A stretch of DNA of 64,000 nucleotides, taken from Chaetoderma sp. LZ-2023a (taxonomy: Eukaryota > Mollusca > Caudofoveata > Chaetodermatida > Chaetodermatidae). The position numbers and the translations under genes were made by a program. The stretch covers positions 55,043,768 to 55,107,767 of the forward strand of contig CM067360.1 of the NCBI GenBank assembly GCA_034401795.1, read 5' to 3'. Position 1 is the stretch's first letter, and each line of letters begins with the position of its first letter. This document shows, in pieces, positions 1 through 13,768 of this stretch. The notes beneath the pieces are model-generated. The model was not told where the DNA came from. It saw only the letters and a list, made by a program, of their open reading frames with translations, and searched no databases.

Positions 1-1543
1 TGTGGTCGCCTAGAAATAGTGTTTCTTTCAGGGCAGGTTCACCGCGTAATGCATCAATGAAGGTATCGAGATGCAAATGGATCATGCCCTCCATATTTGT
101 GCTCGGATATGCATGGGTGACTAGCCTCCTGATTTGGCTAGCTAACTCGGGAAGAGTTTCTCCCACGCATCGTCAGAGATTTTTAAGCTGAAGATGACTG
201 GTTTCTCCGAGGGCTGTGGTGCCAAATCACTCCGTCAGTGCTCGTTCCAATTGTGTGTAGGCGGGTGTGTAATCAGTTCCCAGATCCGCAAGAACTTGGA
301 TGGCTTTTCCGGAAAGATTTGCGGCGTGATAGTCACCCATTTGCTGATTGTTCCAGCAGTTATGATTTCGAAATGTATTTTATAATTGGTCCAGTCATTC
401 TCCCCACTAAACTCGGGAGGCAGGATGACTCGGCCAAGACCGCGGGAAGAATGCAGCGGTTGAAATACGGGTGGTGTGGGTATCTGGGAAGTTGATGAAT
501 ATGCTGAGGTTGGTCATGGTGCAGGTAGTGGTGGTGTTGTGTTTCCCATCGATGCCGATGCTGAGGACCCAGGACACGCATACTCCAATTCAATGAGTCT
601 GCCCTGTTTGTAGAGCCATAGAGCGGCATGGGTCTATGGACGGGAGGCGGATTGTTGTGAAGATTGCGCGTCGTTCCTCCCGAGGTGAGGACTGACATTG
701 CTCATATGGTGGTGGTTCAGTCGGCTGACCATCGTGATGTGTTGCGTGACTGATATACCGGCGAAATGGTGGTGCCGATTCCTCTCAATAATGCTGCGGT
801 GTTCCCCTTGAGTATAGCGCTGCGCTAGAAGGGGGCGGTGCGGGAAGTTGTCTGTATTGTGGATTATCACCTGGCCATACAGTTTCCGTGGATGACACAG
901 GTGAACGATAGTTGCCTGAAGGGCTGTTGATATGCCCGTAATCGGGTCTTTGTCGGCGTCGTCCACAATTCGGCCCTGTTGGTGGTGGCCTGTCGTGGAC
1001 GTCTCGAAAGGTGCCATCACTAACAGGCGAAAACAGGTTATAGTGCGGCGTTGTTGATCCCACTGATTTTCTGGCATAGTCGGTGAGCATGTTCGCTGAA
1101 AATCCATTGTAGGGCGCTACCTCTTGATCAAGGTAGTCGTCGCTAAATGGAGAATGTATAGAACTGAGCTCACTATATGGTGTGGGCGTGAGTTCGCTGC
1201 GTGTTATTAATGATGTTCTTCGAGCCCCACATCGGGTGCCACTTGTAGCTTGCCGGGTAGTGTCGGGCTGTTCCGGTGTATCATGTCGACCTGCCGCGAC
1301 GCAAGTGCACGACGAGTGATGACGCTGGTTAGCATCTGGTCTCAGGGTGACAGACCCTGTACGAGACTGCCATGCGGGAAACAAAAAACGGCTCCTAAGG
1401 CTGGTGGAAATCAATCGTTCCGGTGGGGCAGTGCGACCATCGTCGCAAACATTAAACACAACTGTCTCATCCCAAGAATTTGTGTCACCAGTATGCCTGT
1501 CCATAGCAATTTCGTGATCTATGGACAAGATTTGATTTGGTGA
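1..1543 (-). pseudogene. gag-like region of Gypsy fossil copy A
   Basis: The minus strand encodes a Pro/Ser/Arg-rich N-terminal stretch followed, nearer the left edge, by a segment resembling the capsid part of Ty3/Gypsy gag proteins. The short motifs FSGE-DW--Y--HFE and, later, FIDALRGEPAL are recognisable. No protease, reverse transcriptase or integrase lies inside the window; they would be expected beyond position 1. The reading frame is broken in several places, so this is a fossil. The beginning of the same coding region recurs at about 7,245-7,375 and 10,205-10,330, which ties the three copies together. Confidence 0.6.
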
Positions 1544-4244
1544 CCTAAAAATATAAGTCTATACAATGAGTTTACCTAAACAATTATAAATATGCTAGAT
1601 AATACTACAGTAAGAGCATACGAAAATACGAGACATAAAGACAGGTAGATGCACATTTAAACATGGGGCTCCCGGAGGTACCACACAGACTCGTAGGTCC
1701 ACAGAGGTATCCCCGCAAGGGAGGCTCCCGTACACGAGACTTAGCTAATTAACTTAATATATGTTATTATTTCGCTAAGCTGAAAGGAAGAAGGTTATCT
1801 CGGACGAAAAGTTACTCCTAGTACTAGTTTGGGTGAGGAGTATTATCCTGGCGTTGACTGTCGTCACTGAATCCTTGCGAGAGGCAAGTGGCTCACGCGG
1901 GCCTCCGTCTCAGGAAGGTGTCGCCACTGCTTAAAGCGGGAGAAGATGAGTAGGCAAAAATGGGCCCACTCTGATATTTCAACCAAAATGCTTTAGAAAG
2001 AAAGGACCATACCTAGTGAGATTATGACTATAGGGGTGCGTACTGTTTTACGTGAAGACGGGACCGACGATTCCCGATGGATTACCTCGTCACCGTCTTA
2101 TGTGATTCTTGGTATGCTGAATTAGTAGTTGCCGCTTTATTTATCGAGGCCTTCTGCTTTGCATAATTAGCTTTTAGTTGTTTTCAAAACAAGAATTATT
2201 TTTGGCCACAACTGGCTGGTATCTACCTAGCTATTAGACACGACTGTCACTGAGAACAGATGCCCTAAGACATCAATACTGAAGACAGCGCTCATACATG
2301 TTACATAGCAAGATCTCCGAACTGGATAAGAATTCGGACATCCCACCCCGTAACCACATAAAACGTTACAAGACATGGGCTACTTTTCACGAAAACATTA
2401 TTAGACAATTGTTCTATCGTTATGGTTGGGGGTGAGAGAGATGAATACAAACCGTAAATGTCCTTCCCGCAAGGTCGCGGCAGATCTAAATATCATGCCC
2501 AGACATTCTTATTGAATTCGGTGGGGAAACGTATCTCGCCCGTCACTGGTCCTATGAAACTAACCGAACCTGTCATTAGGTTTATATACAAGTTGCCCAG
2601 TTTTGCACTGCGGTGTGGGAGGTTAGTTTAGTAAATATACAATAATTAATACATGTGTTTTCGCAGTGCTTTCCTACATTGGCTAAAGTGCTAACTACTA
2701 AGCATCCAAAGATACCGGGAATGTGTGTGATACCACACCCTGGCCATCACCGCTCAGAAACCCCAACAGTTTCCCAGAGTCGGATCAGCCCATGGTGTGG
2801 ATGGGGACATCCAAACAATTAAGAAGGCACTAGGCTGAGTGGAACATGAAGAGAGACAAAATCTTGGAGTTATGAGTCTTACCAGAGTGCGGGGCTAGAT
2901 TATCGCAATACCGGAAGAGAAGAGTATATTACAGAGTATTTAATGTAGAAAGTGTCTCTAATCATTTTGAACCTATCCTATTAAGCTGAATAGAAAAGGT
3001 TTAGTCGGTAGCACGCCGGGCTAAACAGAGTTATAGCACGGACAGCGACCTGAGTGAAAAATTGTTGGTGGCGGGAGAAAGTGCTGCATATATAAGTGTT
3101 GCTGTATAGTGTTTCCTACGTGCACTGCAGTCCTATATTTTCTATGAATAAGCAAAACATATGAACGGATGGCCACTGGCCATATATATACATAATCTAA
3201 CCAGAACAATCAATATGGAATCAAATGATCAAGGTAAATATATCAGTACAGGTCAACGAACCTACTACAGTGCGGTTAGCAACACATGGAGGAAAATGAG
3301 AATAACTATAAACAGATACATTAATTATAACTATCGGTCCTAAAACCGTTACGTTTCCTTTAAGTCATCGGGGCCATTCTTACGGATACAATATAACTAA
3401 TGAACCCTATATAGAGAAATAATTAAACTGTAAAGTATAGTTACTTGAATACTCGGTAGTCATTCTTAAGTTAGGCTACCATGTTACTGAAAGTGATACG
3501 TCATTCCGTAGTTTGCGTGAGATGATGCATTTTCCGGAAGCTGGAAAGTTCCCGCAGGTTGGTTCCCACAAGCTGTTTTCCGCAAACAAGATTTCCGCAA
3601 GAACACTCATGGTGGGAGTACATCGCTCAGTGCTGTAAGCCTAATAGGATGTCTAACGAGCAGTTAGCAAAAGATACGATGGTAGTACTGTGGTGAAGGC
3701 ATTTCACGTACACCGATGGCACAGATGGAAGTTGTAAACAACCCGATCACAAGCGGGGGTTGTCAGAGGCAAGCGAAGATACAAAACAAAATTCACGGTG
3801 CTGGGTACGTCAGCCAGCTCTGAAGATTCACCGGGCAGAGTTTACTTGCTGCGGTCGAACGTTAGAAGAACCTACATGATATTAGTGCGGTGACAGTTGA
3901 AATAGCACTTTTAGGTGTGGCCGGCAGATCCGGCGAGCCATCCATCAAAGAACATCCTGCCTCTACATCTGTAGAATCACAGATTCAGGCTGTAAAGGTC
4001 TCACCACAAATTTGTATTCCGAAGTAGATATTGATATTCGTGAACAGTAATCAGAAAGTTCCAAATTACTCCCGTAAGTAGGGAGTTACAAATTTGTTCT
4101 TACTGCGGTGGGTTGGCTACTGCTAGCTACGGGAGAAGAGCAGAAAACTGAAGTCATATGCGTAATATCTGTTGATCGCAGCTAGTACAGGTCCAACCTG
4201 TTCGGCCCCTGGCCGAGGATGCTATAGCTCACTGGATTGTGTCT

Positions 4245-4311
4245 CCTTTTATACTCCTCGTGATGTCACAGGCGCAGGCTCCAACCAATCATCGTTCGAG
4301 CAACAACCAAT
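4245..4311 (-). promoter_or_regulatory. TATA and CCAAT boxes of Gypsy fossil copy A
   Basis: On the minus strand TATAAAAGG lies at 4,253-4,245. Two CCAAT pentamers (plus-strand sense) lie upstream at 4,285-4,289 and 4,307-4,311, and a perfect CRE octamer TGACGTCA lies at 4,382-4,389. The TATA box and one CCAAT keep the same order and similar spacing in copy C, which supports a real pol II promoter in the ancestral element. Transcription would run toward the gag-like region. Confidence 0.5.
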
Positions 4312-4860
4312 CAGCGCGTAGCTAATAATAGCGCAGCCGAATGTTCTAGAACATTCTAGAAGTTTTCTGTCCACGTGGTTATGACGTCACGGCAATATTT
4401 TAAAGATAATCAAGAAGGGTTTTCCATGGTTTTCCGTGGATAACTCAGCCATTTCTCAACCGATATTGAAATGGTTTACATATTTAAAAACCCTTTGAAT
4501 TCTGGTCTTGATCAATGCCAACTCTAACGGTAACAGGCAATCAATAAGGATTACATAGTACCATCTCAGTACACTAAAAGCGCCATCCAATCTTGGTCGT
4601 AACTATGCGCTCTATCAAAAACAGCATCCGGGCGCGCGCATGCGCATCATGCATTTTAACGAACTTAGTCGTTTCGCAACGCTATCTTACCCATAGGCCT
4701 ATACGGCTGTACCCAGGGGGGCGTGTTCAGGAAACGAAACAAGGACGGGCGGCACGTACCCAGCTTAGCTGGTATGGCCGGTATCCGACCGGTCGATCCG
4801 AACTACACAATCCTCCTGTACAACTAGGGTGTTCCTTTGTTTCAAGTTCAGACTAACGGT

Positions 4861-5489
4861 AGCATTCTCAAAACATATGTGTAACATCATCGTGTCTCAA
4901 GTTCGCGCTCTCGCGGCTTTATCTGGTTTTATACACACATGAAACATTGCTTTAAAATCTCTCCAAACTTTCTAACATTTAAACAAAGTATCTACTACAA
5001 TGAGTTTAGTAAAAAACTGTCTTCCAGATCTCAGCAGTTTTCACAGCTCGTATGATAAGTCGGACTATTTTTTGTATAATAGCTGAAAGACTAAACATTC
5101 TCTGACAGGAGATAGGCTCCAGTCAGTGTAGCTTCCAGGGGTACGCTCTGCTTTATATTTTCGTCTTTCATGTCTGAGATTCCGAAGGCGAGCGTCCGCA
5201 TGTTTAGAATGAGTACATGCTGTCACACATGTACCTAGTATTCTATCTTAAAGACAGTTTCCGTCATATAAAACACCTGAAATAAGCAATGTTACGTAGT
5301 CGTGCAGCTCTCACTGTCAAACAGGGGGTTCTCCTAAGTGAAATAATGAGGAAAATATGTAATTACCAGTTTTCGTAAATATGTGGTGTTGCAATTCTTT
5401 CTTATCAAAATTTCAAATGGCAAGTTCACGGCGACCAGATTGTTCACAATTATCACGATTTAATAATATCACAGGCCTTTCTAATTTCG
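4861..5489. other. unassigned stretch
   Basis: No gene or repeat family was recognised here. It is AT-rich single-copy-looking sequence between Gypsy copy A and the first piggyBac-type MITE. The first unit of the tandem duplication at 5.4-6.8 kb begins near its right end. Confidence 0.4.
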
Positions 5490-5614
5490 TCCATTTGCAG
5501 ACCAAGAGAAGACTATTTTTGACAATTTACCACTGGAATGACCGGCTCAATAACCGAGCCAGTAATTCCAATGGTAAGTTTTCAAAAATAGTCTTCTCTT
5601 GCTCTGTAATTACA
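5490..5614. mobile_element. piggyBac-type MITE, hairpin core
   Basis: Long palindrome: gaagactatttttga-aatttaccactgga... is mirrored by its reverse complement around a central ggctc-gagcc turn. It belongs to the family defined by the complete copy at 52,622-52,862. The outer CCCTTT ends are not recognisable in this copy. Confidence 0.65.
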
Positions 5615-6084
5615 AATACCAGATTTTCCATTTTAATTTTTCCTGTTTTGTCAATAGCAAGTAATTATCTAATTTCATTTTCCAGATTTATTCATTCAGA
5701 CTGCCCTCCCCTCTACCTCGATTAAGGGTCCCCACCCCTCATGGCATGGATGCACACACCATACCCCCTCCAAATCCACCGTTAGGAGTTTCGGGGCGAC
5801 TGATTAGAAAATTGTAAAAAAACCTACACGCTTGGAGAGACATTTGGAGTACAATTTGGGAAAGGGTTATAAGTGGTTGGTTCTCGGGCTGGGTGTTCAC
5901 TATTATTTCACATAGAAATGTGTGTATTAACATGTTTTCAGGGTTTTCATGATTGTGATGAATGTAAATCCCAGCATTCTTCACTGAAATTGCTGCCGGT
6001 TTGCTTGCATCCATCTCGGACGTAGCGTTTGACTTTGTTTTATATTTCCGACAACCTAAATGTATTTTTTCTTAAGTTTAGGAG

Positions 6085-6200
6085 TTATCGAAACAAGACT
6101 ATTTTTGAAAATTTACCACTGAACTGACTGGCGCGGTAACCGAATCAGTCATTCCATCGAAAATTTTCAAAAATAAATTTCTCCCGAACTGTAAATGGAC
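6085..6200. mobile_element. piggyBac-type MITE, hairpin core
   Basis: Diverged copy of the palindromic family, with arms around gactatttttgaaaattta and its complement. It sits in the second unit of the 5.4-6.8 kb tandem duplication. Confidence 0.6.
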
Positions 6201-6519
6201 ATATGAGAGTGTGCTTACAACAGTGGCTTGAATTGCAAAAAATTACAATTATATAACAACATTCGAATCAACCTATTATTTCAGATAGCAACAGGTTTTA
6301 ATTCTAAGTCTTTGCCAGGGATATTTCTTTTACAAACACTAGATTTTCTGTTCTCTAGTTTTCCTGTGTCTTGTTTATTTAATCACATGGAAATTATCTA
6401 AATTTAATTAATTTTATTTGGTATCCTTGACTATGACTTTCATCTCTTAATATTTGTATTTCATAATTCTCACCTGAGTTCATTTTATAGATTTAATTAT
6501 ACAGACTGCCCTCCACCAC

Positions 6520-6800
6520 CTATCAAGGGTGTCCATCCACCCACCCACCCCAAGCCACCCCCCCCACCACCACCCCACCCACCTACACCCCTAATATGGC
6601 ATGGATGCACACTCACCATGCCATCCAATCCTTCTCCCATCCAAATACCCCTTTGGGAGATTTGGGGGTGAGATCAGAAAATTTTGAAAAACTTCAACCC
6701 TGGAGACAGCATTTAGGCTGCAATGGGTGAGGGTGGGGTGGGGTGGAGGGGGTGGGGGGGGGTGGGGTGGCGGGAGGGTGTATGGGAGTTGGTTCCTGGG
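6520..6800. repeat. C-rich then G-rich low-complexity tracts
   Basis: A CCCACCC-type run at about 6,535-6,590 is followed by GGGGTGGGGT-type runs at about 6,725-6,780. These are strand-asymmetric and lie inside the second unit of the tandem duplication; the first unit lacks them. Another G-run lies at 7,010-7,026. Confidence 0.6.
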
Positions 6801-7209
6801 CTTAATACTCTGGAAAATTAGGCGGTCCTGGGATCCTCCCCCAGGAAAATTCTGATAATTTGTCTCTGAGAGGCCATTTCAGACAATATTTCTAATAAAT
6901 TGGCTTAATAATGTGTGGGTGGGGCACTGGTGGCGTGGCTGGATGTTTGGTTCCAACACCCGTGTTTGCAGGGGCCATGGTTTTTAGGTTTTTTTTTGTG
7001 GGAGGCCTTGGTGTGGGGGGGGGGGCATGGTGGTGACGACGGAATTGATTTTCCCCCTGATTTGATGAGGATGCAAACTTAATCTCTCCCCCCTTCCACT
7101 GTGGAAGCCCCTGAGTCCCCATCCTACCCCCAAGTGAAATAAAGTGACCCCCTTCAACCCTTTCGCAACCCCTCGGGAACAAATTCGTACCCATGCTGGC
7201 CTCGTGGAT

Positions 7210-9640
7210 TGTGAAGGGTTACTGGTGTCCACAAAGACCGACCTCTAGAGTCGGTGGAACATCATGTTCCAGTGGGGCTGTGCGACCATTGCCATAGAAG
7301 TTGAACATCACCGTATCATCTTGGGTGTTTGTGTTACCGGTGTGTAGGTTCATTCCATCAATTTTGATGTGTGGGGATCAGGGAGTTGAAGCTGATCTTA
7401 CGAAAAAGTATGTAAGCTGCTAAACAATCGTACTCGTTTGCTGCTAATGCATATAGGTATCTAGAAACAAAATGGTGCTGTTTGTTCTGTATCTCGCAAG
7501 AGATACCTAACCAATCTTTAATTGGTATATTCTGAATTGTATCCCCGCAAGGGAGAATCCTAACATGGCTACTTGCTGGTTTAATATAAACTATATATGT
7601 CTCATGCCAGCCAATAATTATTGGTTGCGAGAGGAAACTGTCTCCATCACAGGAAAGTGCCTACAACGCTGAATCGGATGAGAAGATGTGGCAAAAAGGA
7701 CTGCTCTCCCATTCAAACAATGCGATGAGAAAATGAATCAACCAAGTGTAATTATTTGCATGAGGGATGTACGCTAGTTTACGTGAAGATGGTGTTGCTG
7801 ATTTCCGAGGAATTCAACGCTGCCACCTTGTGTGTTTTAAAGTACTGATGTAGTAGTCGTGGCTCTATTTCCGCTGACCTTTTTGTGGCGCTAGACTATC
7901 ATTTAGTTTTTAACTCCAAGCATTCATGATTTAGGCCGCACGTGGCTTGGTACCTACTTAACTTTGTAATGGGTTGCCTTCCTGGCTGATGACCCTGGGT
8001 AGCCACGTCTCATGGCACATAGCCACTGGGACACTCCCTCAGGCCGGTGGCGCACACATGACGTCTGGTGGTAGCTTCAGAACCAATGAGCGATCCCTCC
8101 GCATACCACCGGACAACCACAAATAATAAGTCACATTACAAAACCATTAGAAAGCACGTATCTATTTACGGTGGGGAGAAAGAAAAAGATAACTAACTGT
8201 GGTGACCTTCCTGTGAAGGCATGGATGGCTTGTAGGCCGAACTTAGGCACCGTTGAGTTAGAGGGTGATCTGTGTCTTTATCCGAGAGTGAACCATGTGA
8301 GATCCACTCCCTGGAGCTACCGTTTACCTAGTTTAGGATTATGGAAAGTTTCCCAAAAGAATGCAATGCTGGCCATGCTGCCATGATTATATTTTCGCAG
8401 TGATTCCTACTTTGGCAAAAAGGCTTAGCTAACAAGTATCCGAGGATACACATGGCGAGTACGTGAGTCATAGGCACCTTGATTCTGACCGCTAAGAAAC
8501 ACCAATAGGTTGTTAGATCGGCCCTAACCAATGCGGCGGAGGGAGATCCAAACAATCAATAGGCCATGTGGCCGGAGAAGCGTAGGAAGAGACAACTACT
8601 CATGTATTAGATATAGAAGGCCTTAAAGTTAGTGGCCAATTATTAAAACTGCGGGTGCGTGTGGGTAGTGGAGCCGCAGCAGTTGGGAAAGAGGCGTTAC
8701 ATTAAACCGTCTCCTTCAGGTGAGTAAATGTTCCTAGCTACTTTTAACCTATCCTATTGAGCTATCATAGTAAGATTTAGTGGCCGCATTTTGTGCTTAC
8801 TGAGTGAGCACGAGCAGTGACCTTAATGAAAAATTGTTGCTGTGGGGGGAAACAAGGTAGTGTGCTTGTTGATGATGTATAGTGTAACCTAAGCGGTGTG
8901 CAGTCCAAATATTTTTGAAGAACAATAACTAACTACAAAATGAATAACTCAGATGGCTTCTGCCGCATTATAGTTTCATACGATATAATGAAAACGATGA
9001 GGTCACAACCGACCCTGCGGAGCCTGTTAGTCATCAGCACTTGATAAATAAAAATAAATATAATATACAGTTAAAATAGTAGTGGAGGTCACAACCGCCC
9101 TTATTGTACCTTTTAGTTATTGGTACGCAAGAAAATGAAAGTAATTAAATATATATTCTAAAGTGAACCTATTAGTCATCAGTGTTATGTTCGTAAATGT
9201 TGCATGTCATTGATACGTCAAATAATTGCGGAGAGAGCTGGCTCGATTATGTAGTTGCTGTGTGGCAGATTGCTGCAGGCTGTGTAACTGATGCAGCTCG
9301 TACTCATGAACGGTGAAGAATAAGTCACATTTGATGGCTCATAGATGATCGCACATATTTTACATTGTCTAATTTACCGCAATGGTGATTGCATCCGTTT
9401 TGGTGCGATTTGAAGATGCATTCCTTGTTATGAAGGCTACGTTTGTAGTAAAAAGTATGCAGGATTAATGATTGGCAGCACAAGACGATACATGTCGTTT
9501 AGCTCTTATCGGTGTGTAAGGCAATGTTCTAATCAGGACGGCAGTCTAAAACATTAAGACTAAGGCACTAGCTACGTGCATTTTTTGTTCACCATCATTT
9601 CGACGTGGTACGGCAGATCTGGTAAGATATCAGCAAACAC
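7210..9640 (-). mobile_element. Ty3/Gypsy-lineage fossil, copy B (leader and start of gag)
   Basis: The segment matches the leader of copies A and C in the same orientation: landmarks are ccccgcaaggg, the gaaaaattgttg box near 8,830 and the cattccagtgggg box near 7,270. It is more diverged than the other two and lacks the TATA/CCAAT end. A roughly 100-bp motif beginning gaggtcacaaccg is repeated near 9,000 and 9,095. It is broken and incomplete, the oldest or most rearranged of the three copies. Confidence 0.5.
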
Positions 9641-9784
9641 CAAAGGTCCTACATACTGGCTAGGATGATAACTTGCGGCCAAAGGGCCACGCCGCAGAGA
9701 AGGTTCCTCTGAGGTTGTTGTAGTGGGAAATCGTTCTTTAAATTTAGATTATCACCCCTGGTGATATCTCAAGGAGTGTACAAA

Positions 9785-9910
9785 AACTAGATGTGGCGTG
9801 GAACGTGGTCCCCAGAGATTCGAACTCAAAACCGATTTGCACTGTGTCTGGTTAGCAATGCTAGATTACCGTTGCGATACAGTAAGCAGTATTCCACGTC
9901 TTGTCTCTGG
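9785..9910 (-). mobile_element. possible tRNA-derived SINE head
   Basis: On the minus strand a tRNA-like stretch shows a good pol III B box (GTTCGAATC, near 9,830) and a plausible A-box region about 50-60 bases upstream. The T-stem pairing is imperfect, so this is not a functional tRNA gene. A body and tail were not delimited; they would lie toward 9,700. Chance similarity or an old tRNA pseudogene is possible. Confidence 0.4.
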
Positions 9911-10345
9911 CAGACCCACGTCCCAACTGTCTCTTGGTCGAAGAAGTTATTGGTTTGGTTGGCGTCTATCGAGTCCCTTATTCCAGGTCCCATTCACGCC
10001 ATTCTAGGCTTGTTTTTATTTCAGTCTATTAATGGTAACTTCTCCAGCTTTTAACTGGTACCTGTAGCTCACTGGGTTCCGTCGGGTCATTCCGACATGA
10101 ATCGCTCAGCCGTTGCGCCGCATGTGCATGATGAAAGATGGGACTGGCTAGCTCCGAGTCTCGGGGTTTCGGATACTGCATGCCGTAGCTCCGCAAAGGA
10201 CATAGACCGGCTCCTAAGGCTGGTGGAACTCAATCATTCCAGTGGGGCCGTGCGACCATTGCCGCTAAGATTAAACTGCACAGTGTCATCCCAGCTATTC
10301 ATGTCACCGGTATGTCGTTCCATGTTAATTTAAACTATGGGGAAT

Positions 10346-10456
<111 letters not shown>

Positions 10457-12866
10457 AAAGGAATAACAGTTTGTCAAGCAAGGTAGATCGTCTGACAGTA
10501 ATTGAGCATATAATAATAATACATAAAGTAGAGCTAGCTGGTATGCTTTGCACATGGGGTCGGCGGAGGTACCACACAGATTCGTAAATCCGCAGAGGTA
10601 TCCCGGCAAGGGAAGCATCCACACAACGAGGTCACTATTTAACTTAATATAAGCTATTATACCTTCACCATACAAATAAAGAGATTCCGATCATTGCGAG
10701 AGAGATTTGCCTCACGCAGGCCGTTGTCACCTATATGGCTATTTAGTGGTGTGAGAGGTAGTAGCCTCATGCGGGACTCCATCTAGGATATCTGGCTTAT
10801 GCGAGAGGCAAGTGCCTCGCGTGGGCTCGCGTCACAGAAAAATGCCTTCGACGCCGAAGTGGAGGAAAAGAGCTGGCAAAAAGGGCCACTCTTTTATTTA
10901 ACAAAAATGCTAGGGAAAAGGACCATCCTAGTGAAAATATAATTAACGTGATGCATACTGGTTTACGTGAAGACGGCGCGAGCGACTCCTTGAGGATTCA
11001 CAAGTCACCGACTTATGTCATTCCAAGATACTGTATTGGTAGGTGCTGCTTTATTTATGCGGGCCTTTTGCTATTCCTAACCTACCATTTAGGTGTTAGA
11101 AACGAGAACTAGTTTAGGCCGCAAGTGGCAGAGATTCCTACCTATCAGTAGACATGGCTATCCAACGGGCGCAGACGCCCCACTTCCCATGGGTTGCCTT
11201 CGAAAGCATCTACCTCCATGGATAGCAGCGTATATGTTACTTTGCAGGACATCTGAACTTGGTGAGAATCCAGGTGCACTGCTCCGTAAGCACATAAAAC
11301 ATCACCGGACGATGGCTACATTTTACACAAGCAAATTTAGTGACTGACATATAGTTATGGTGGGGGTAGGGAGACGAATAACCACCGCGAGTGTCCTTCC
11401 AATACGGGCGTGGCAGATTCCAAGATCTTGCCCAGACACTTCAACGAGTTGGGTGGAGATGCACGCCTCATCCATTACCAGTCCTATGGATCCAACTATT
11501 GTACTGGCGTTAGGTTTAATTTCCAATACGCCAATATGCACTGCAGGCCAGGAACAAAATATCATCCTAATAATATAATAACTACATATTTTCGTCGTGC
11601 TTTTGTTCTTTGGCAAGAGTCTAACTAATAAGTATCCGAAGATACAGGACAAGGGAATGTATGTGAACCATTCACTTTGGCCATCACTGCTCGAAAACCT
11701 CCGATAGTTTCCCAGAGTCAGATCAGTCCAATGTGCGGGCAGGGTCTTCCAAACAATTAAAAAGCCTTGCGACTTGGTGGATCGTGGGAAGAGACAATAA
11801 CTTGATAAATGTGAGGCTCTATAGGTATTTGGCCAATTTTACACAACCTTGCCAGAGTGCGGGGCTAGATTACCGCAACAGCCGGAAAGGAGGCATACAC
11901 TATGTATCTCCTAATGAAGAAATTGTCCCTAGCCACTATTAACCTATCCTATTGAGCTGAATAGAAAGGTTAGTCGGTAGCATGACAGGCTCAAATATGT
12001 AGAGCATGGTCAGCGACCTCAGTGTAAAATTGCATATATTATTGCTGTATAGTATCTCCTAGCATACTGCGGTCCAAGTTTTCTACAAAATAAACAAAAC
12101 TATGAACTGAATGGCTAGCTGCCATATACATAACTAACCCCTACACTAGAACAATATCACAGTTTTTACAGAATGATTGATATGAGGTAGTAAGTATATT
12201 ACGGTCAATAACCTATAACGGTGCGGTTAGTCAAAGCACCACTGTAAACAATGATAATATGAACAGTAATACAGAAATTATAAGTTGCGGTCCGAAGACC
12301 GGTGCGGTACCTATTAGTCATTAGTACCCTATACAGATGTAAATTATGACACGTAGCGCGAGTTGACACGTTCTTTGAGGATGGAAGGTTTCCGCATGCT
12401 GATTCCGCAGCTGGTTTCCGTAGATGGGTCTCCGCATGCTGATTCCACGACGATATGGTACAAACTCAGGACGGTAACACAGAGCAATGAACTAATATAC
12501 TAGATCATCTCTATAACTAAATCAGAATTTAAACAGTGTGAAGAAAGTTCTCCATCTGGCTACATAACGAGTCCGAGGACCCTCCCGCAGAAAGTTCCGC
12601 TTATAGGTCTTCACAAATGGGAACCATAATTTACTTTATTATTGCTCCCGGATGGCCATCTGGGAGCATCCAAAATTGATTAGTGCGGGTTAGCCAAGAA
12701 CTGCTTTTACGTGTGGGTGAGCTGAAAGCCACAAGGAACTGTGGGGGATGTTCTGTATCATTCTTATCCACAGGTGTTCCGGGTCACTCGTCAAGTCCAC
12801 ACCTCCAGTCAGTTCTTGACTCTCAGCCTCCACGCCGACGATGCTCCTGATCTTCGAATTTCACCC

Positions 12867-12934
12867 CCTTTTATACTCGCTGGGACGTCAGCGCTGGCTG
12901 CCTGAACCAACCAGAGATGGCTGTACCAACCAAT
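12867..12934 (-). promoter_or_regulatory. TATA and CCAAT boxes of Gypsy fossil copy C
   Basis: TATAAAAGG on the minus strand (12,875-12,867) with a CCAAT (plus-strand sense) at 12,930-12,934 followed by cagcg, as in copy A. The shared boxes in two diverged copies argue for an ancestral promoter. Confidence 0.45.
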
Positions 12935-13768
12935 CAGCGTGCTAGAATACTGTGACGTATACACAAATAACTATGTATTACGATATGCATAGATATGTGT
13001 AGTGACGTTGTAAGTCACATGTACACAAATCACTGTGTATTCAGCTATGTATATATACGCGATTAGGACGTTACAGTAATATTCAAAGTATATTTTAACT
13101 GGGAGCTTCGATGATAACTCAGCCATTTCTGGACCGATTTTAAAATGGTTTTGAAATGCTCGTCAAATCCTGTCTTGATCGACACCAAGAACGACGAGAA
13201 TAAACGAATTATAAATATTTACGAGTACCATCTCGGTACACCACAGGTATATACACGCTCCTATCTTGACACACGTGTTGTTGAGGAAGCTTTAGACTGC
13301 GCACATGCGCACCACGCGTTCTAACGAACTTAGTCGTTTTCACGACGAAATACCTCTCGTATAGGCTTATACACGCTCATTGCTCTACCCATGGGGGTGC
13401 GCTTCCGGGAACGAATCCAGGATGGGCGGCCCGTACCTAGCTTGGCTGGGACCGCCAGTACCCTCCTGGTCGATCCGCGCTGCATACCCATTTATACTCC
13501 CTTGGTGGAGAGAGGCAACGATGAGTGAAGGAGATTACCTATGTTCCCAGCGATCGTCAGTTCACCGAACAGAGATGCGGTCCCGGCGTCGCTGGTTTCA
13601 CAGGTCTGCTTGTTACCGCACGTTATATACGCGGTACGGTCCCTGACCACGTGATAGGTGGCCTTCACCCTACCAATACGTGCGCTATGGCGATGTCTCT
13701 TTTAGTCGGAGCTTCAAAATAATGCCTGAATATTCTCTGATTTCTCCGCCAGTTCTTTACCGATTTCA

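Larger units (their letters stand above)
1..4860 (-). mobile_element. Ty3/Gypsy-lineage LTR retroelement fossil, copy A (5' portion)
   Basis: Read on the minus strand, this block has an upstream region with CCAAT and TATA boxes (about 4.86-4.24 kb), a long non-coding leader (about 4.2-1.55 kb) and a gag-like coding part (1.54 kb to the left edge). The leader matches the segments at 7.2-9.6 and 10.1-13.7 kb on the same strand. By eye, copies A and C are about three-quarters identical over aligned stretches, so the family is old. The copy is broken, with several interruptions in the coding part, and the window edge cuts it. The family call rests on the gag-like region; LTR limits were not resolved, so it is unclear how much of the leader is LTR. 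Confidence 0.65.
5380..6810. repeat. diverged tandem duplication, two units of about 700 bp
   Basis: Each unit holds a palindromic MITE (5,490-5,614; 6,085-6,200), an AT-rich spacer and a block starting cagactgccctcc, with a shared ggcatggatgcacac and a shared tail around gttggttc. The second unit's spacer is longer and its block is expanded by C-rich and G-rich runs. The MITE was probably present before the duplication. Confidence 0.55.

Noticed and set aside
9785-9910. Functional tRNA gene
   Set aside because: T-stem and acceptor pairing are too poor; only the B box is good.
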